This document shows positions 1 to 7,728 of a stretch of 64,000 bases of DNA, piece by piece. The translations under genes were made by a program, and so were the position numbers. Every line of letters begins with the position of its first letter. Position 1 is the stretch's first letter. Source of the DNA: Bacillus sp. FJAT-49736. GTDB lineage: Bacteria > Bacillota > Bacilli > Bacillales > Bacillaceae_C. The notes under the pieces are model-generated. The model did no database searches. It worked only from the letters and a program-made list of their open reading frames with translations, and was not told the DNA's origin. Where the stretch lies: NCBI RefSeq assembly GCF_018343615.1, contig NZ_JAGYPI010000001.1, positions 62,001 to 126,000 on the forward strand, in the 5' to 3' direction.

Positions 1-1109
1 CCAAACTTGTCGGGTCTGGGCTCTGTATGAAAATAACTTGTTAAAGGCTGTAGACGCCTCACTGAAGTTTGTACTGCTTCATTGTAGTAAGCAATTATTT
101 TCTCGTCAGAAGTGGAATTCGTAGGACAGGCCCTGACAAACGAAGTAGGAAAAGCACCTTCCCATCCCCGCCAGCCAAAGTTAATAAAACCTTCTTGGTC
201 TGGAGCAGTTTTTCTTAAGGAAGCTTGAATTAGGTGAGTAACAGGTATAGGTTTATAATGTACAAATGAAAAAATCGACTCTACCAAATCCTGTCCGACA
301 TTCCCCACATATTTGATATACTGATTACCAAACCTTTGAAATGATATTCCTGGAACATTGCGAACTCCTTTAGCTATTACCGTAAGAGTTTCCTGAATAG
401 GCACTGGCAGCTCGTTAAAGCGTGTGACGACGGGTGGATTATGGATAAACGTATTCTTTACTACATCCATTTCGATTATTTTACCGAATATCTCCATATC
501 ATCCTGACTTAAATTAAATGGATCATAGCCTGCTCCACCATCTCCAATAGTTAAAACTAATTTTCCTGTTTCTGGTGAAAAGTTTAAACTATTGACACCA
601 TTATGATTAAAAAATGGTCTTCTTAAATTAAGTAATGTCCGTCGTTTTTGAGGTTGACCATTTGATTGGAGAATCCATTCTTCCACTGTATCAATATGAT
701 CATACCGTGTATCTCTATTTACCCACCTTAGATTTAAAGTACTGGGATCACAAGGGTTTGGCCTAAAGTGTTCAGAAAGAGCCCCTGGACCTTGTGTTCC
801 AGCTACCGAATAATGAAGATAAAATAGGCCGTTATAATAAAATTGTGGATGAAATGCTAGCCCTAGCAATCCACGTTCATCATATCCGCCAGTTGAAACA
901 CCTGGTTCGGAAGTACCTAGTTTTATGATTCGGTGGCGAATGTCTAAAAAAGTCCTTATACCCCCATTTCCTATGTAAAAGATCTCTCCTACCTGGGTTG
1001 CAATAAATAATCTTTCAATGGAATCACCTGGAAGTATTGCCGTTTTCAAAACAGTGGGTAAATTGATCTTATTAACAATGGGCCTTAGACTAACATTAAC
1101 TTTTATCAA
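1..1109 (-). CDS. PQQ-dependent sugar dehydrogenase-like protein (glucose/sorbosone dehydrogenase family), 3' end outside window
   Basis: The minus strand is open from 1109 to the window edge (about 369 codons). The translation has the beta-propeller signature of the glucose/sorbosone dehydrogenase family: ERLFIATQVGEIF near the N-terminus, then DERGLLGLAFHPQF, later HNGVNSLNFSPETGKL and LTIGDGGAGYDP, and NFGWRGWEG. Family members oxidise sugars with PQQ, but many Bacillus homologues have no proven activity, so the substrate is open. The start is TTG at 1109, directly after an in-frame TAG and about 10 nt behind GAAGGGG; no ATG fits. No signal peptide is visible, which is unusual for a secreted sugar dehydrogenase. 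The C-terminus is not in the window. Confidence 0.8.
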   Translation of the reverse strand, partial: MIKVNVSLRPIVNKINLPTVLKTAILPGDSIERLFIATQVGEIFYIGNGGIRTFLDIRHRIIKLGTSEPGVSTGGYDERGLLGLAFHPQFYYNGLFYLHYSVAGTQGPGALSEHFRPNPCDPSTLNLRWVNRDTRYDHIDTVEEWILQSNGQPQKRRTLLNLRRPFFNHNGVNSLNFSPETGKLVLTIGDGGAGYDPFNLSQDDMEIFGKIIEMDVVKNTFIHNPPVVTRFNELPVPIQETLTVIAKGVRNVPGISFQRFGNQYIKYVGNVGQDLVESIFSFVHYKPIPVTHLIQASLRKTAPDQEGFINFGWRGWEGAFPTSFVRACPTNSTSDEKIIAYYNEAVQTSVRRLQPLTSYFHTEPRPDKF

Positions 1110-1223
1110 CTATTTTCTCGCCCCTTCTTATTATTTTCTTTTATAAGAATATGACTAGAACTGTTCTATTAGTATCAAATTGGGGTAGGGTAACTTCCTG
1201 ATGAAGTAAAACAACCATCCATA

Positions 1224-1392
1224 AAGGTGAGTCATATACTTAGAAATCATAATGGGAAAATTGTTGGGGGAATTAATGGAACGATATATAGGTACCATTT
1301 TACATATTGATTATCTGTAGGTTGATCATTCATTAAGAGGTAAAGTTTATGGTAAAGAAATTATTAAATAATATGGAAAAAACGGCAATATA
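1224..1392 (+). pseudogene. Remnant of a GNAT acetyltransferase gene
   Basis: Translated fragments read RNHNGKIVGGINGTIYR, then (after a one-base shift) LHIDYL, a stop, VDHSLRGK, another shift, and YGKEIIK followed by a stop. These match the central GNAT strand and the acetyl-CoA loop (R/Q-x-x-G-x-G/A, here SLRGKxYGK) in the right order. At least two frameshifts and two stops make it non-functional. The rest of the 1110-1483 gap shows nothing else. Confidence 0.7.
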
Positions 1393-1483
1393 AAATAATT
1401 ACAGACTAATTCTATTGTAAAACTCCCAACTTGCTCGTTGAGTAGTATTTTTAAAAAATCTTAATCCAGAAACACATATAAAA

Positions 1484-1513
1484 ACAGGCCCTATTAATAG
1501 GGCCTGTGTACAT
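1484..1513 (-). terminator. Rho-independent terminator of the cold-shock gene
   Basis: A 24-nt perfect palindrome (ACAGGCCCTA arms, 1484-1507) lies 19 nt beyond the csp stop. On the minus strand it is followed by TTTTTAT. Confidence 0.88.
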
Positions 1514-1526
1514 GATTTTATTTAGA

Positions 1527-1727
1527 TTAAGCTTTTTGAACGTTAGCTGCTTGATCCCCACGAGGACCTTTTTCTACGTCAAATGTTACTTTTTGACCTT
1601 CGTCTAAAGATTTGTAACCTTCACTTTGGATAGCTGAAAAGTGTACGAATACATCTGTTCCATTTTCACGTTCGATAAAGCCGAAGCCTTTTTCTGAATT
1701 AAACCATTTAACTGTACCTTGTTCCAT
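1527..1727 (-). CDS. Cold shock protein, CspA/CspB family
   Basis: This is a 66-residue single cold-shock domain. It has both RNA-binding motifs, RNP1 (KGFGFI, about residues 13-18) and RNP2 (VFVHF, about 26-30), and the typical N-terminal GTVKWFN. Such proteins bind single-stranded nucleic acid and act as RNA chaperones in the cytoplasm. Length and sequence are full and canonical. The start ATG follows TAGGAGGCAAC. The gene is monocistronic: it has its own promoter with a leader of roughly 110 nt and a strong terminator. Which paralogue it is (CspB, CspC or CspD of B. subtilis) cannot be decided from the sequence alone. Confidence 0.96.
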   Translation of the reverse strand: MEQGTVKWFNSEKGFGFIERENGTDVFVHFSAIQSEGYKSLDEGQKVTFDVEKGPRGDQAANVQKA

Positions 1728-1875
1728 TTTTGTTGCCTCCTAGTGTGTAACCACACAATGTGTTACTATCCTTGCCCACAGTGATCATCAAGACGAAAAG
1801 TCGACACTTATACTATCCTTTACACGGAACAAAAATAATTCTATTGTATTATAACATAAAAAAATAAGTTTGCAA
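1728..1875 (-). promoter_or_regulatory. csp promoter and long 5' leader
   Basis: On the minus strand, TTGCAA (1870-1875) and TATAAT (1848-1853) are 16 nt apart, placing transcription start near 1841 and giving a 5' leader of about 110 nt, as is usual for csp genes. Just upstream of the ribosome site the leader carries an inverted repeat (GTAACACA / TGTGGTTAC, about 1746-1765) that could fold beside the ribosome site. A temperature-dependent role is inference. Confidence 0.7.
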
Positions 1876-1904
1876 ATAAATTACTTTTTATTTGCAACGA
1901 ATTG

Positions 1905-1975
1905 GTGCTTTAGGTTAGATAGGATAATTAAAGCGCAAATTTTTTTTACTTCTAACGGGGGGCAGGTTAGTGAAA
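1905..1975 (+). repeat. Decayed copy of the dispersed hairpin-plus-tail repeat
   Basis: GTGCTTTA and TAAAGCGC form a stem followed by a run of T, then CTAACGGGGGGCAGGTTAGT. This matches the tail of the repeat family described at 3957-4020. The rest of 1876-2201 shows no gene. Confidence 0.5.
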
Positions 1976-2201
1976 AAGGAAATACCGTGTAGTCTAATCT
2001 ATGGTGATAATGTTATGATTTTAATTATTGCAGTAGGTTGGTTAATAAATGAGTAAAATGACTAAAACTAATCAAATAGGGTACTCATCTTAGATTAAGG
2101 GTAAGTTAACAGGAGAGTCTCTTTTCAGAATAAAAAGAGCACTTTATTTCGTTTAATGTTATAGTTAGGAAGAAAATTTTTAGAGTGAGTAGGTGAACCA
2201 C

Positions 2202-2579
2202 ATGATTGAGGTAAAAAAATCTCCACTAAGTGATGGAGAATTCAATAGAGGGGTATTTGCTACATGTGATATCAAAAAAGGCGAGCTTATACATGAAGCA
2301 CCTGTCATCTCATATCCAAACGATCAACATCAATATATTGAACAAACCTTACTAGCTGATTACGCTTTTGAGTATGGGATTAATCATTCGGCAATCCTTC
2401 TTGGTTATGGAATGTTGTTTAACCATTCCTATGAACCAAATGCGACTTATGAGATTAATTTTGACAATCACACATTTGACTTTTATGCTTACAAAGATAT
2501 AAAAGCAGGGGAAGAGATTCTTATCAATTATAATGGGGATGTGGATGACAAAGATCCACTATGGTTTGATCAGGATTAA
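2202..2579 (+). CDS. SET domain-containing protein
   Basis: This is a 125-residue protein consisting almost only of a SET domain. It has the N-terminal strand GVFATCDIKKGELI, the central motif GYGMLFNHSYEPNA with the NHS signature (about residues 70-80), and EEILINYN near the end with the catalytic-type tyrosine. SET domains transfer methyl groups from SAM to protein lysines; small bacterial members are common but their targets are unknown. ATG 2202 is chosen because AGGTGA sits 5-8 nt upstream; the in-frame GTG at 2193 would overlap that site. The gene stands alone. Confidence 0.85.
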   Translation: MIEVKKSPLSDGEFNRGVFATCDIKKGELIHEAPVISYPNDQHQYIEQTLLADYAFEYGINHSAILLGYGMLFNHSYEPNATYEINFDNHTFDFYAYKDIKAGEEILINYNGDVDDKDPLWFDQD

Positions 2580-2705
2580 AATCTGTTTAATTGTGTTCCA
2601 GGTTATGCTAAAATGTGAAACCTTGGGTAATGAAGCCTTTTACTCATAACGGAACGGATGCAAAAAAAGCCTCCGTTAACTGAAAGAATATAGAGGTGTA
2701 AGAGA

Positions 2706-2915
2706 ATGAATAAACGATGGACAATCGATAAAATTAAAGAATTTGTTGAGAACAATTCGGAAAGTAAGTTGTTAACAACAGAATTTCATGGTTTTTCTCA
2801 AAAGTTACTATTTAAATGTGCATGTGGTAGTAATTTTGAAAGAACATTTACGAAATTTAAAAATAATCACCAGCGTAAATGTGACGTGTGCCAACCTCCA
2901 AAAGCGTCACGCTAA
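2706..2915 (+). CDS. Small zinc-ribbon-like protein
   Basis: This is a 69-residue basic protein. It has two CxxC-type knuckles, CACG around residue 39 and CDVC around residue 60, spaced as in a zinc ribbon, with a basic linker between. The N-terminal half is a charged helix. GAGGTG lies 8 nt before the ATG and a strong terminator follows. I do not recognise a specific family. A nucleic-acid-binding role is plausible from the zinc-ribbon layout only. Confidence 0.7.
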   Translation: MNKRWTIDKIKEFVENNSESKLLTTEFHGFSQKLLFKCACGSNFERTFTKFKNNHQRKCDVCQPPKASR

Positions 2916-2965
2916 ATATATATCCTCCATTCAATATTGCGTTTGCCTGAATTAAATAAATCATT

Positions 2966-3013
2966 AAAATTACCTTACTTCTATTGTCTTGTTAGCAGTA
3001 AGGTAATTTTTTT
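2966..3013 (+). terminator. Rho-independent terminator
   Basis: The 14-bp stem AAAATTACCTTACT / AGTAAGGTAATTTT (2966-2979 / 2997-3010) is followed by TTT. It ends the zinc-ribbon gene unit. Confidence 0.88.
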
Positions 3014-3021
3014 GATATAGT

Positions 3022-3123
3022 GCCACTGCTCTGAGAGATGGGGAGGAAATCAAACTTCATGCTAAAAACTCCCCTATACAAATAGTTCCAATAGAAGAAT
3101 CATTAGCTGAGCGCAATGATTAG
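3022..3123 (+). pseudogene. Possible 3' fragment of a lost gene
   Basis: A 33-codon stretch ending in TAG reads like real protein: LRDGEEIKLHAKNSPIQIV, then PIEESLAERND. It has no start codon or ribosome site and begins directly after a terminator. I do not recognise the family. It may be the tail of a deleted gene or chance. Confidence 0.3.
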
Positions 3124-3251
3124 TATGATAATATACGTTTTTTCATTGCTAATATTGAAGCTTGTTTTTATAACAGAAATTTAATTCTCTATTTATAAGT
3201 AAAATAAAATATTTTCTTGAGAATATAATGACTTGAAAAGGAGGGCGTAAA

Positions 3252-3755
3252 ATGACAAATAACTTCCCCTCAATGAATTTTGAAATAATAACGGAACGGC
3301 TCTATATGAGTATGTGGCAGGAATCAGATGCATCCTGGTATAGGAAACTTGTTGGGGAGCGGGGTGTTGCCAAGCCAACTATTGATGTTGCTCACAAAAA
3401 GGTTATCAGTCTTCGCGATAAAGCACTGGAAACTGGTATAAGTTTACTCACGATCCGACGCAAAGAGGAGGGAGATGTAATTGGATATTGCGGGTTAATT
3501 ATAGGTCGTTCTACTTTAGAAGAGCCGGAAATTGCTTATGAACTGTTCCAAAGAGTCCACGGAAATGGCTATGCAACAGAAGCAGCATCGGCGATAGTAG
3601 AAGCTGTGGTTGCCACTGGAAGACAACGTCTGTGGTCTACTGTGCGTTCCTGGAATATTGCTTCCTTTCGAGTTCTTGAAAAAATTGGTTTCATTCGGCA
3701 CCATAGTATATGGGACGAGAATGGTGAAATTGTTTGGAGCGTGCGTGATCTTTAG
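3252..3755 (+). CDS. GNAT family N-acetyltransferase (RimJ/RimL-like)
   Basis: This is a 167-residue single-domain acetyltransferase. The N-terminal pattern ITERLYMSMWQESDA is typical of the RimJ/RimL subgroup. The acetyl-CoA loop is RVHGNGYATEA (about residues 97-107), followed by the conserved NIASFRVLEKIGF helix near the end. Such enzymes acetylate amines of proteins, antibiotics or small molecules; no substrate can be assigned. AAGGAGGG lies 7 nt before the ATG. It is monocistronic. Confidence 0.9.
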   Translation: MTNNFPSMNFEIITERLYMSMWQESDASWYRKLVGERGVAKPTIDVAHKKVISLRDKALETGISLLTIRRKEEGDVIGYCGLIIGRSTLEEPEIAYELFQRVHGNGYATEAASAIVEAVVATGRQRLWSTVRSWNIASFRVLEKIGFIRHHSIWDENGEIVWSVRDL

Positions 3756-3835
3756 ATAAATAAGGTTCTTTCGACTGCGAAGATTACATTCTAAAAACTT
3801 ATTTTTAAATGGGAAAATAGGAAGAAAAATGAATG

Positions 3836-3882
3836 TTCTTTTTGTTCAAGTTATTAAGCTTACTGGCTGGTTAAAAATGGGC
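3836..3882 (+). repeat. Decayed copy of the dispersed repeat tail
   Basis: TTTTTGTTCAAGTTATTAAGCT followed by a GGCTGGTTAAAA-like tail matches the T-run and tail of the 3957-4020 element without its hairpin. Confidence 0.5.
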
Positions 3883-3956
3883 GCTAACTAGCAGGATTCC
3901 TGTAATAAATATAATGGTAATAGATTATGTTTGTGAAAAACTATACCTAACTAAAG

Positions 3957-4020
3957 GGTAGCGTTAATCCAAGAAGGATTAACGCTTTTTTTGTAGAAGT
4001 TATTAATCTAACGAAGCAGT
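3957..4020 (+). repeat. Dispersed intergenic hairpin-plus-tail repeat (best copy)
   Basis: The hairpin GCGTTAATCC / GGATTAACGC (3961-3985) is followed by a T-run and a conserved tail reading GTAGAAGTTATTAATCTAAC then GAAGCAG. Copies are seen at 10271, 15213, 21159, 27196, 33707 and 34704. The form is that of an intrinsic terminator, but the conserved tail goes beyond a terminator. Confidence 0.75.
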
Positions 4021-4156
4021 TCGGTGGAAAAAGGAATAATAAAAAAAGTAGAATTTATCTTTTATAAGACATATATTTTAAACTTCATGTTCATATGCTC
4101 AATTAAGGTTTTAAAAAAAGGTCCGGTTACCCGTGATTCTTAAAGGAGAATTCGTC

Positions 4157-5158
4157 ATGAAGGCTATAATATATGAAAAATATGGAACGACAGATGTACT
4201 TAAACTCCAAGAAATAGAAATGCCTTATCCAAAGGTTAATGAGGTACTGGTAAAAGTCCATGCGGTTTCCGTAAATTCATGGGACTGGGATCTCCTAAGA
4301 GGTAAACCATTCTTGGCACGTATGGGAGGACTTTTAAAACCAAAATACAAAATACTCGGTGCGGACATATCTGGTAGGGTGGAAGCGGTTGGAAGCAACG
4401 TAAAACACCTTGTTCAAGGTGATGAGGTATTTGGAGATATTTCCTGGTGTGGGTGGGGTGGATTTGCGGAATATGTGTGTGTACATGAAGAAGCCTTGTC
4501 CTTAAAACCAGTTAGTATGACATTTGATCAAGCGGCGGCCATACCGCAAGCAGCTGTTCTCGCCTTGCAGGGACTACGCAATAAAGGCCAGATTAAGGAT
4601 GGTCAAACAGTATTAATTAACGGTGCTGGTGGAGGTGTGGGCACATTTGCATTGCAAATCGCTAAATTACATGGTGCCGAAGTAACTTGTATTGACAGCC
4701 CCGTAAAGTTGGATATGTTGAAAGAAATGGGGGCAGATCATGTAGTAGATTACACTCGAGAAGATTTCACTAAAAGGGGTAAGTATTATGATCTAATTCT
4801 CGATGTTGTAGGAAATCGGTCCATCTTCGATTACAAGCGTGTATTAAATGCAAATGGTACCTATGTTATGGTCGGAGGTACTCTGTCTTTAATCTTACAA
4901 TTATTGTGTCTGGGACGTTTCATTTCCAAAAAAGAAAATAAGAACTTGGCTATCCTTGTTCATAGACCAAATAAGAATGATCAAGATATTTTAAAAGACC
5001 TATTTGTTGCTGGTAAACTAGTGCCTGTTATTGGTAAGCGATATAAGCTAAATCAAGTAAATGAAGCTATCGGGTATCTTGGTAAAGGACATGCCAAGGG
5101 AAAAGTAGTTATAAGTGTGGATGATGAGGAATTTGAGAAGAAATTGAATAATTTTTAG
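4157..5158 (+). CDS. NAD(P)-dependent alcohol dehydrogenase/quinone oxidoreductase-like (MDR superfamily)
   Basis: This is a 333-residue medium-chain dehydrogenase/reductase. The N-terminal GroES-like domain (about 1-125) begins MKAIIYEKYG and lacks the usual catalytic and structural zinc cysteine sets. The Rossmann domain carries GAGGGVGTFALQIAKLHGAE (about 145-165). This points to the zinc-independent quinone-oxidoreductase/reticulon-4-interacting type using NADPH. The physiological substrate is unknown. ATG 4157 is preferred: AAAGGAGAA lies 7-8 nt upstream, while the upstream in-frame GTG at 4133 would place the ribosome site inside the coding region. It stands alone after a repeat element. 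Confidence 0.88.
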   Translation: MKAIIYEKYGTTDVLKLQEIEMPYPKVNEVLVKVHAVSVNSWDWDLLRGKPFLARMGGLLKPKYKILGADISGRVEAVGSNVKHLVQGDEVFGDISWCGWGGFAEYVCVHEEALSLKPVSMTFDQAAAIPQAAVLALQGLRNKGQIKDGQTVLINGAGGGVGTFALQIAKLHGAEVTCIDSPVKLDMLKEMGADHVVDYTREDFTKRGKYYDLILDVVGNRSIFDYKRVLNANGTYVMVGGTLSLILQLLCLGRFISKKENKNLAILVHRPNKNDQDILKDLFVAGKLVPVIGKRYKLNQVNEAIGYLGKGHAKGKVVISVDDEEFEKKLNNF

Positions 5159-5227
5159 TTAATCCAAAGTGAATTAAACACTTTTCTACAAACACTTATT
5201 AAACTAATCATTATTAGAGGTGAGAAG

Positions 5228-6169
5228 ATGAATATATTGATAATTGGCGGTACGCGTTTTTTAGGTCCTTATGTGACGAAACAACTAGTGGAATTGGAAC
5301 ATGATGTAACGATTTTTCATCGAGGCCAGACAAATTGTACATTACCAGATTCAGTGAATGAGATAATCGGAGATCGAAAGAACTTGAAAGACCTGAGACA
5401 ACAAATTGAACATCGTTCCTTCGATGTAGTAGTTGATATGTTCCCATATATAGAACAAGATGCGATTGATGTCATAGAATTCTTTTCAGATGTGACCAAA
5501 AGATTCGTCGCTTTAAGCAGTGCTGATGTTTATCAGGCATATGGCAGACTGATAGGCATTGAAAAAGGTGATTTTACGACAGATAACCTGACAGAGGAAT
5601 CTCCTGTTCGGGCTGTTATTTATCCGTATAGAGGTGTTTCCAAGGAAGATGATTGGCGATATCACTATGATAAAATCCTGGTAGAACAGCAGTTTATGAA
5701 GAAAAGTCCTGTACCCTCGACGGTCTTGAGACTGCCTATGATATATGGCCCAAATGACCGTCAATTTCGTTTATCCCAGTATTTAAAGACAATGAAAACT
5801 AGCGACGAAATAAACTTACACTCAACGGAAGCAAAGTGGAGAACATCACGCGGATTTGTTGAAAATGTAGCCTATGCCATTACACTTGCAATTGTTAATC
5901 CTAAGGCTGCAAATCAAATTTATAATGTAGCTGAGGATTTTGCCTTTACTGAATTAGAATGGGTAAAAACCATTAAGGAGCATTACAAATGGGATGGTCA
6001 AATTCTTGTTGAAGATACTGGGGTCGCTTCGGATGGGTTTAATCCAGAACAACATTTGGTAATCAGTTCTAAGAAAATTCGTACTGAGCTTGGATATAAA
6101 GAAATTGTTCCTTTTGAAGAAGGAATTCAGCAAACGATCAGCTGGGAATTAGAAAACGCTCCAGAATAA
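5228..6169 (+). CDS. NAD-dependent epimerase/dehydratase family protein
   Basis: This is a 313-residue extended short-chain dehydrogenase. It starts with the nucleotide-binding strand ILIIGGTRFLGPYV (GGxxFxG, residues 3-16), has DVVVDMFPY in the following strands and LRLPMIYGPND in the substrate half. The usual YxxxK pair is not obvious; the region around YRGVSKEDDWRYHYDKIL may supply the Tyr-Lys. Related proteins act on nucleotide sugars or similar compounds, but no substrate is assignable. The ribosome site is GAGGTGAGAAG. It ends at a strong terminator. Confidence 0.87.
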   Translation: MNILIIGGTRFLGPYVTKQLVELEHDVTIFHRGQTNCTLPDSVNEIIGDRKNLKDLRQQIEHRSFDVVVDMFPYIEQDAIDVIEFFSDVTKRFVALSSADVYQAYGRLIGIEKGDFTTDNLTEESPVRAVIYPYRGVSKEDDWRYHYDKILVEQQFMKKSPVPSTVLRLPMIYGPNDRQFRLSQYLKTMKTSDEINLHSTEAKWRTSRGFVENVAYAITLAIVNPKAANQIYNVAEDFAFTELEWVKTIKEHYKWDGQILVEDTGVASDGFNPEQHLVISSKKIRTELGYKEIVPFEEGIQQTISWELENAPE

Positions 6170-6220
6170 TGATATTCTCATCTTAATTTTACATAAACTA
6201 TTACTTATATTAATAGATCT

Positions 6221-6247
6221 GGCTGCACCATATGCAGCCGTTTTTTT
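6221..6247 (+). terminator. Rho-independent terminator
   Basis: GGCTGCA / TGCAGCC (6221-6227 / 6233-6239) is followed by GTTTTTTT, 50 nt after the epimerase stop. Confidence 0.9.
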
Positions 6248-6530
6248 ATGATAATGGAGATGGATTTCTTTATCAATACCTGCTCGTATTGATATACGTT
6301 TTATGATATATCTGAATTGCTCTTTACATTTGATAAAGAAGTCTTTCTGTTACAAACATAGCTGTACCATGATCATTTCTACCTTCTATGTATCGTTTAA
6401 GCCAAATATTGCAACGAATTATAAAAAAGACTTCTCTTTCCTTTTCTCCTTTTCCTCTAACAATTGCGGAATGATTAAACCAATTGATGTTTTTCTTATT
6501 AAGTGCTCTCACCAATCCTACTTAAAAGGG
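6248..6530 (-). pseudogene. Tyrosine recombinase (phage-type integrase) remnant
   Basis: The minus strand carries successive integrase fragments in three frames: LLSRIGE, then VRALNKKNINWFNHSAIV, GKGEKEREVFF and WLKRYIE, then after a stop KEQFRYIIKRISIRAGIDK and EIHLHYHKK. This is the catalytic-domain order of XerC/D-like and transposon-type tyrosine recombinases, covering the box I arginine region and the start of the H-x-x-R region. The 5' third and the active-site tyrosine end are missing, the latter replaced by the terminator of the neighbouring epimerase gene. Frameshifts near 6515 and 6325 show it is dead. It marks a past mobile-element insertion. Confidence 0.82.
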
Positions 6531-6573
6531 GGCAATGGTTAAGATCAAGCTACTATTTAGGCGACTTTTCTTA

Positions 6574-6605
6574 TTAACTATCGGGCAGGTTAGTTGAACA
6601 ATCGT
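6574..6605 (+). repeat. Tail fragment of the dispersed repeat
   Basis: TTAACTATCGGGCAGGTTAG followed by TTGAACAA matches the conserved tail of the repeat family. It sits beside the integrase remnant. Confidence 0.5.
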
Positions 6606-6786
6606 CATTAGCTTTTTTTCAATATTCGGGCCATTTAACGGATTAAGGAAAAGTATTATTAGTGGCAAAAAAAGAGGTTTGATTAGAGATTATTTTTGTC
6701 CATAAAAAGGATTTAGTATTCTGAAAATCCATTGTAACAAGAACATACGTTTGTTAAAATAAAATAAATGACAAAGGGGGAGTTTG

Positions 6787-7260
6787 ATGTGTAATATAAT
6801 GCTTCGGAATGTGATTGAGGATGATCTTCCTATTTTTTTCAGACATCAACTGAATCATGAAGCGAACCATATGGCTGCCTTTACGAGCAAAGACCCCAGT
6901 GATTGGGATGGCTTCACTACACACTGGAAAAAAATTCTTACTGATAAGGAAATTATTAAGAAGACGATTATTGTCGAAAAGAATGTGGTTGGGCATATTT
7001 CATGTTTCGAGCAGTTCGGAGAACCAGAAGTTAGCTATTGGATTGGAAAGGAATATTGGGGAAAAGGAATCGCAACAAAAGCTTTACGGGAATTTCTAAA
7101 GCACATTACAATTCGTCCCCTTTATGCTCGTGCCGCGAAAGACAATGCTGGATCTCTTAAGGTTCTAGCGAAATGTGGATTCATGATTACTGGTGAGGAC
7201 AGTGGGCTTTCTAATGCACGTGGCAAAGATGTGGAGGAGTTTATTCTTACCCTCAATTAA
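6787..7260 (+). CDS. GNAT family N-acetyltransferase (RimL-like)
   Basis: This is a 157-residue acetyltransferase. It has the acetyl-CoA loop EYWGKGIATKALREFL (about residues 95-110) preceded by VSYWIG, and the C-terminal DNAGSLKVLAKCGF helix typical of RimL-type enzymes. Substrate unknown. A GGGGGAG ribosome site ends a few nt before ATG 6787; the TTG at 6784 is too close to it. It forms a single-gene unit with its own terminator and is one of six GNAT genes in the window. Confidence 0.9.
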   Translation: MCNIMLRNVIEDDLPIFFRHQLNHEANHMAAFTSKDPSDWDGFTTHWKKILTDKEIIKKTIIVEKNVVGHISCFEQFGEPEVSYWIGKEYWGKGIATKALREFLKHITIRPLYARAAKDNAGSLKVLAKCGFMITGEDSGLSNARGKDVEEFILTLN

Positions 7261-7296
7261 AGAAATCTAAAAATATGGTGTGTATTACGTTATAGG

Positions 7297-7332
7297 GCGC
7301 AATTCTGCAGCAAGAATTGTGCTCTTTCTTTA
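7297..7332 (+). terminator. Rho-independent terminator
   Basis: GCGCAATTCT / AGAATTGTGC stem followed by a T-rich run (CTTTCTTT), 37 nt after the GNAT stop. The following 7335-7425 contains a diverged repeat copy similar to 30130-30215. Confidence 0.8.
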
Positions 7333-7591
7333 TGTTAAGGCTTATTGAGCTAAAGGGGCAGGATCGCATAATAAAAATTGAATTTATATGGTGAAAATTT
7401 ATCAGTGAAGGGGTGAAAGTGGTTTTTTTAATGGGCTGTAGTTAGAGTAGCTAATGCAGTTGTATGGACTTTAGACACAAAATGAATTAGTTGTTAAATA
7501 ATCTTAAATAAATAATAATAAAAAGGCACAAATTCAAGAAACTCTGAAGGTTACCTGTATACTAGAAGCTCATTCATTATTTGACGTCTAT

Positions 7592-7619
7592 TGCTAGTGT
7601 ATTGTCGTTTTATGCTAGT
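7592..7619 (+). promoter_or_regulatory. Candidate AraC-type direct-repeat operator
   Basis: The 7-mer TGCTAGT occurs at 7592-7598 and 7613-7619. The copies are 21 bp apart, two helical turns, as expected for AraC-family sites. The pair lies 110 nt upstream of the araC-like gene with a TATATAAG box following. The regulatory role is inferred. The remainder of 7335-7728 shows no gene. Confidence 0.4.
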
Positions 7620-7728
7620 TACAGGACCGGATTATATAAGTAAAATGAAATAACTGTCCCGTTAGCAAACTTATCTGTTTTATTTTCTAAAAAAACGTTA
7701 ATGTGCTGATAGATGAGAGGTGTAATAT

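Noticed and set aside
6303-6542. Plus-strand open frame of 79 codons
   Set aside because: It lies opposite the integrase remnant, has no ribosome site, and its translation resembles no protein.
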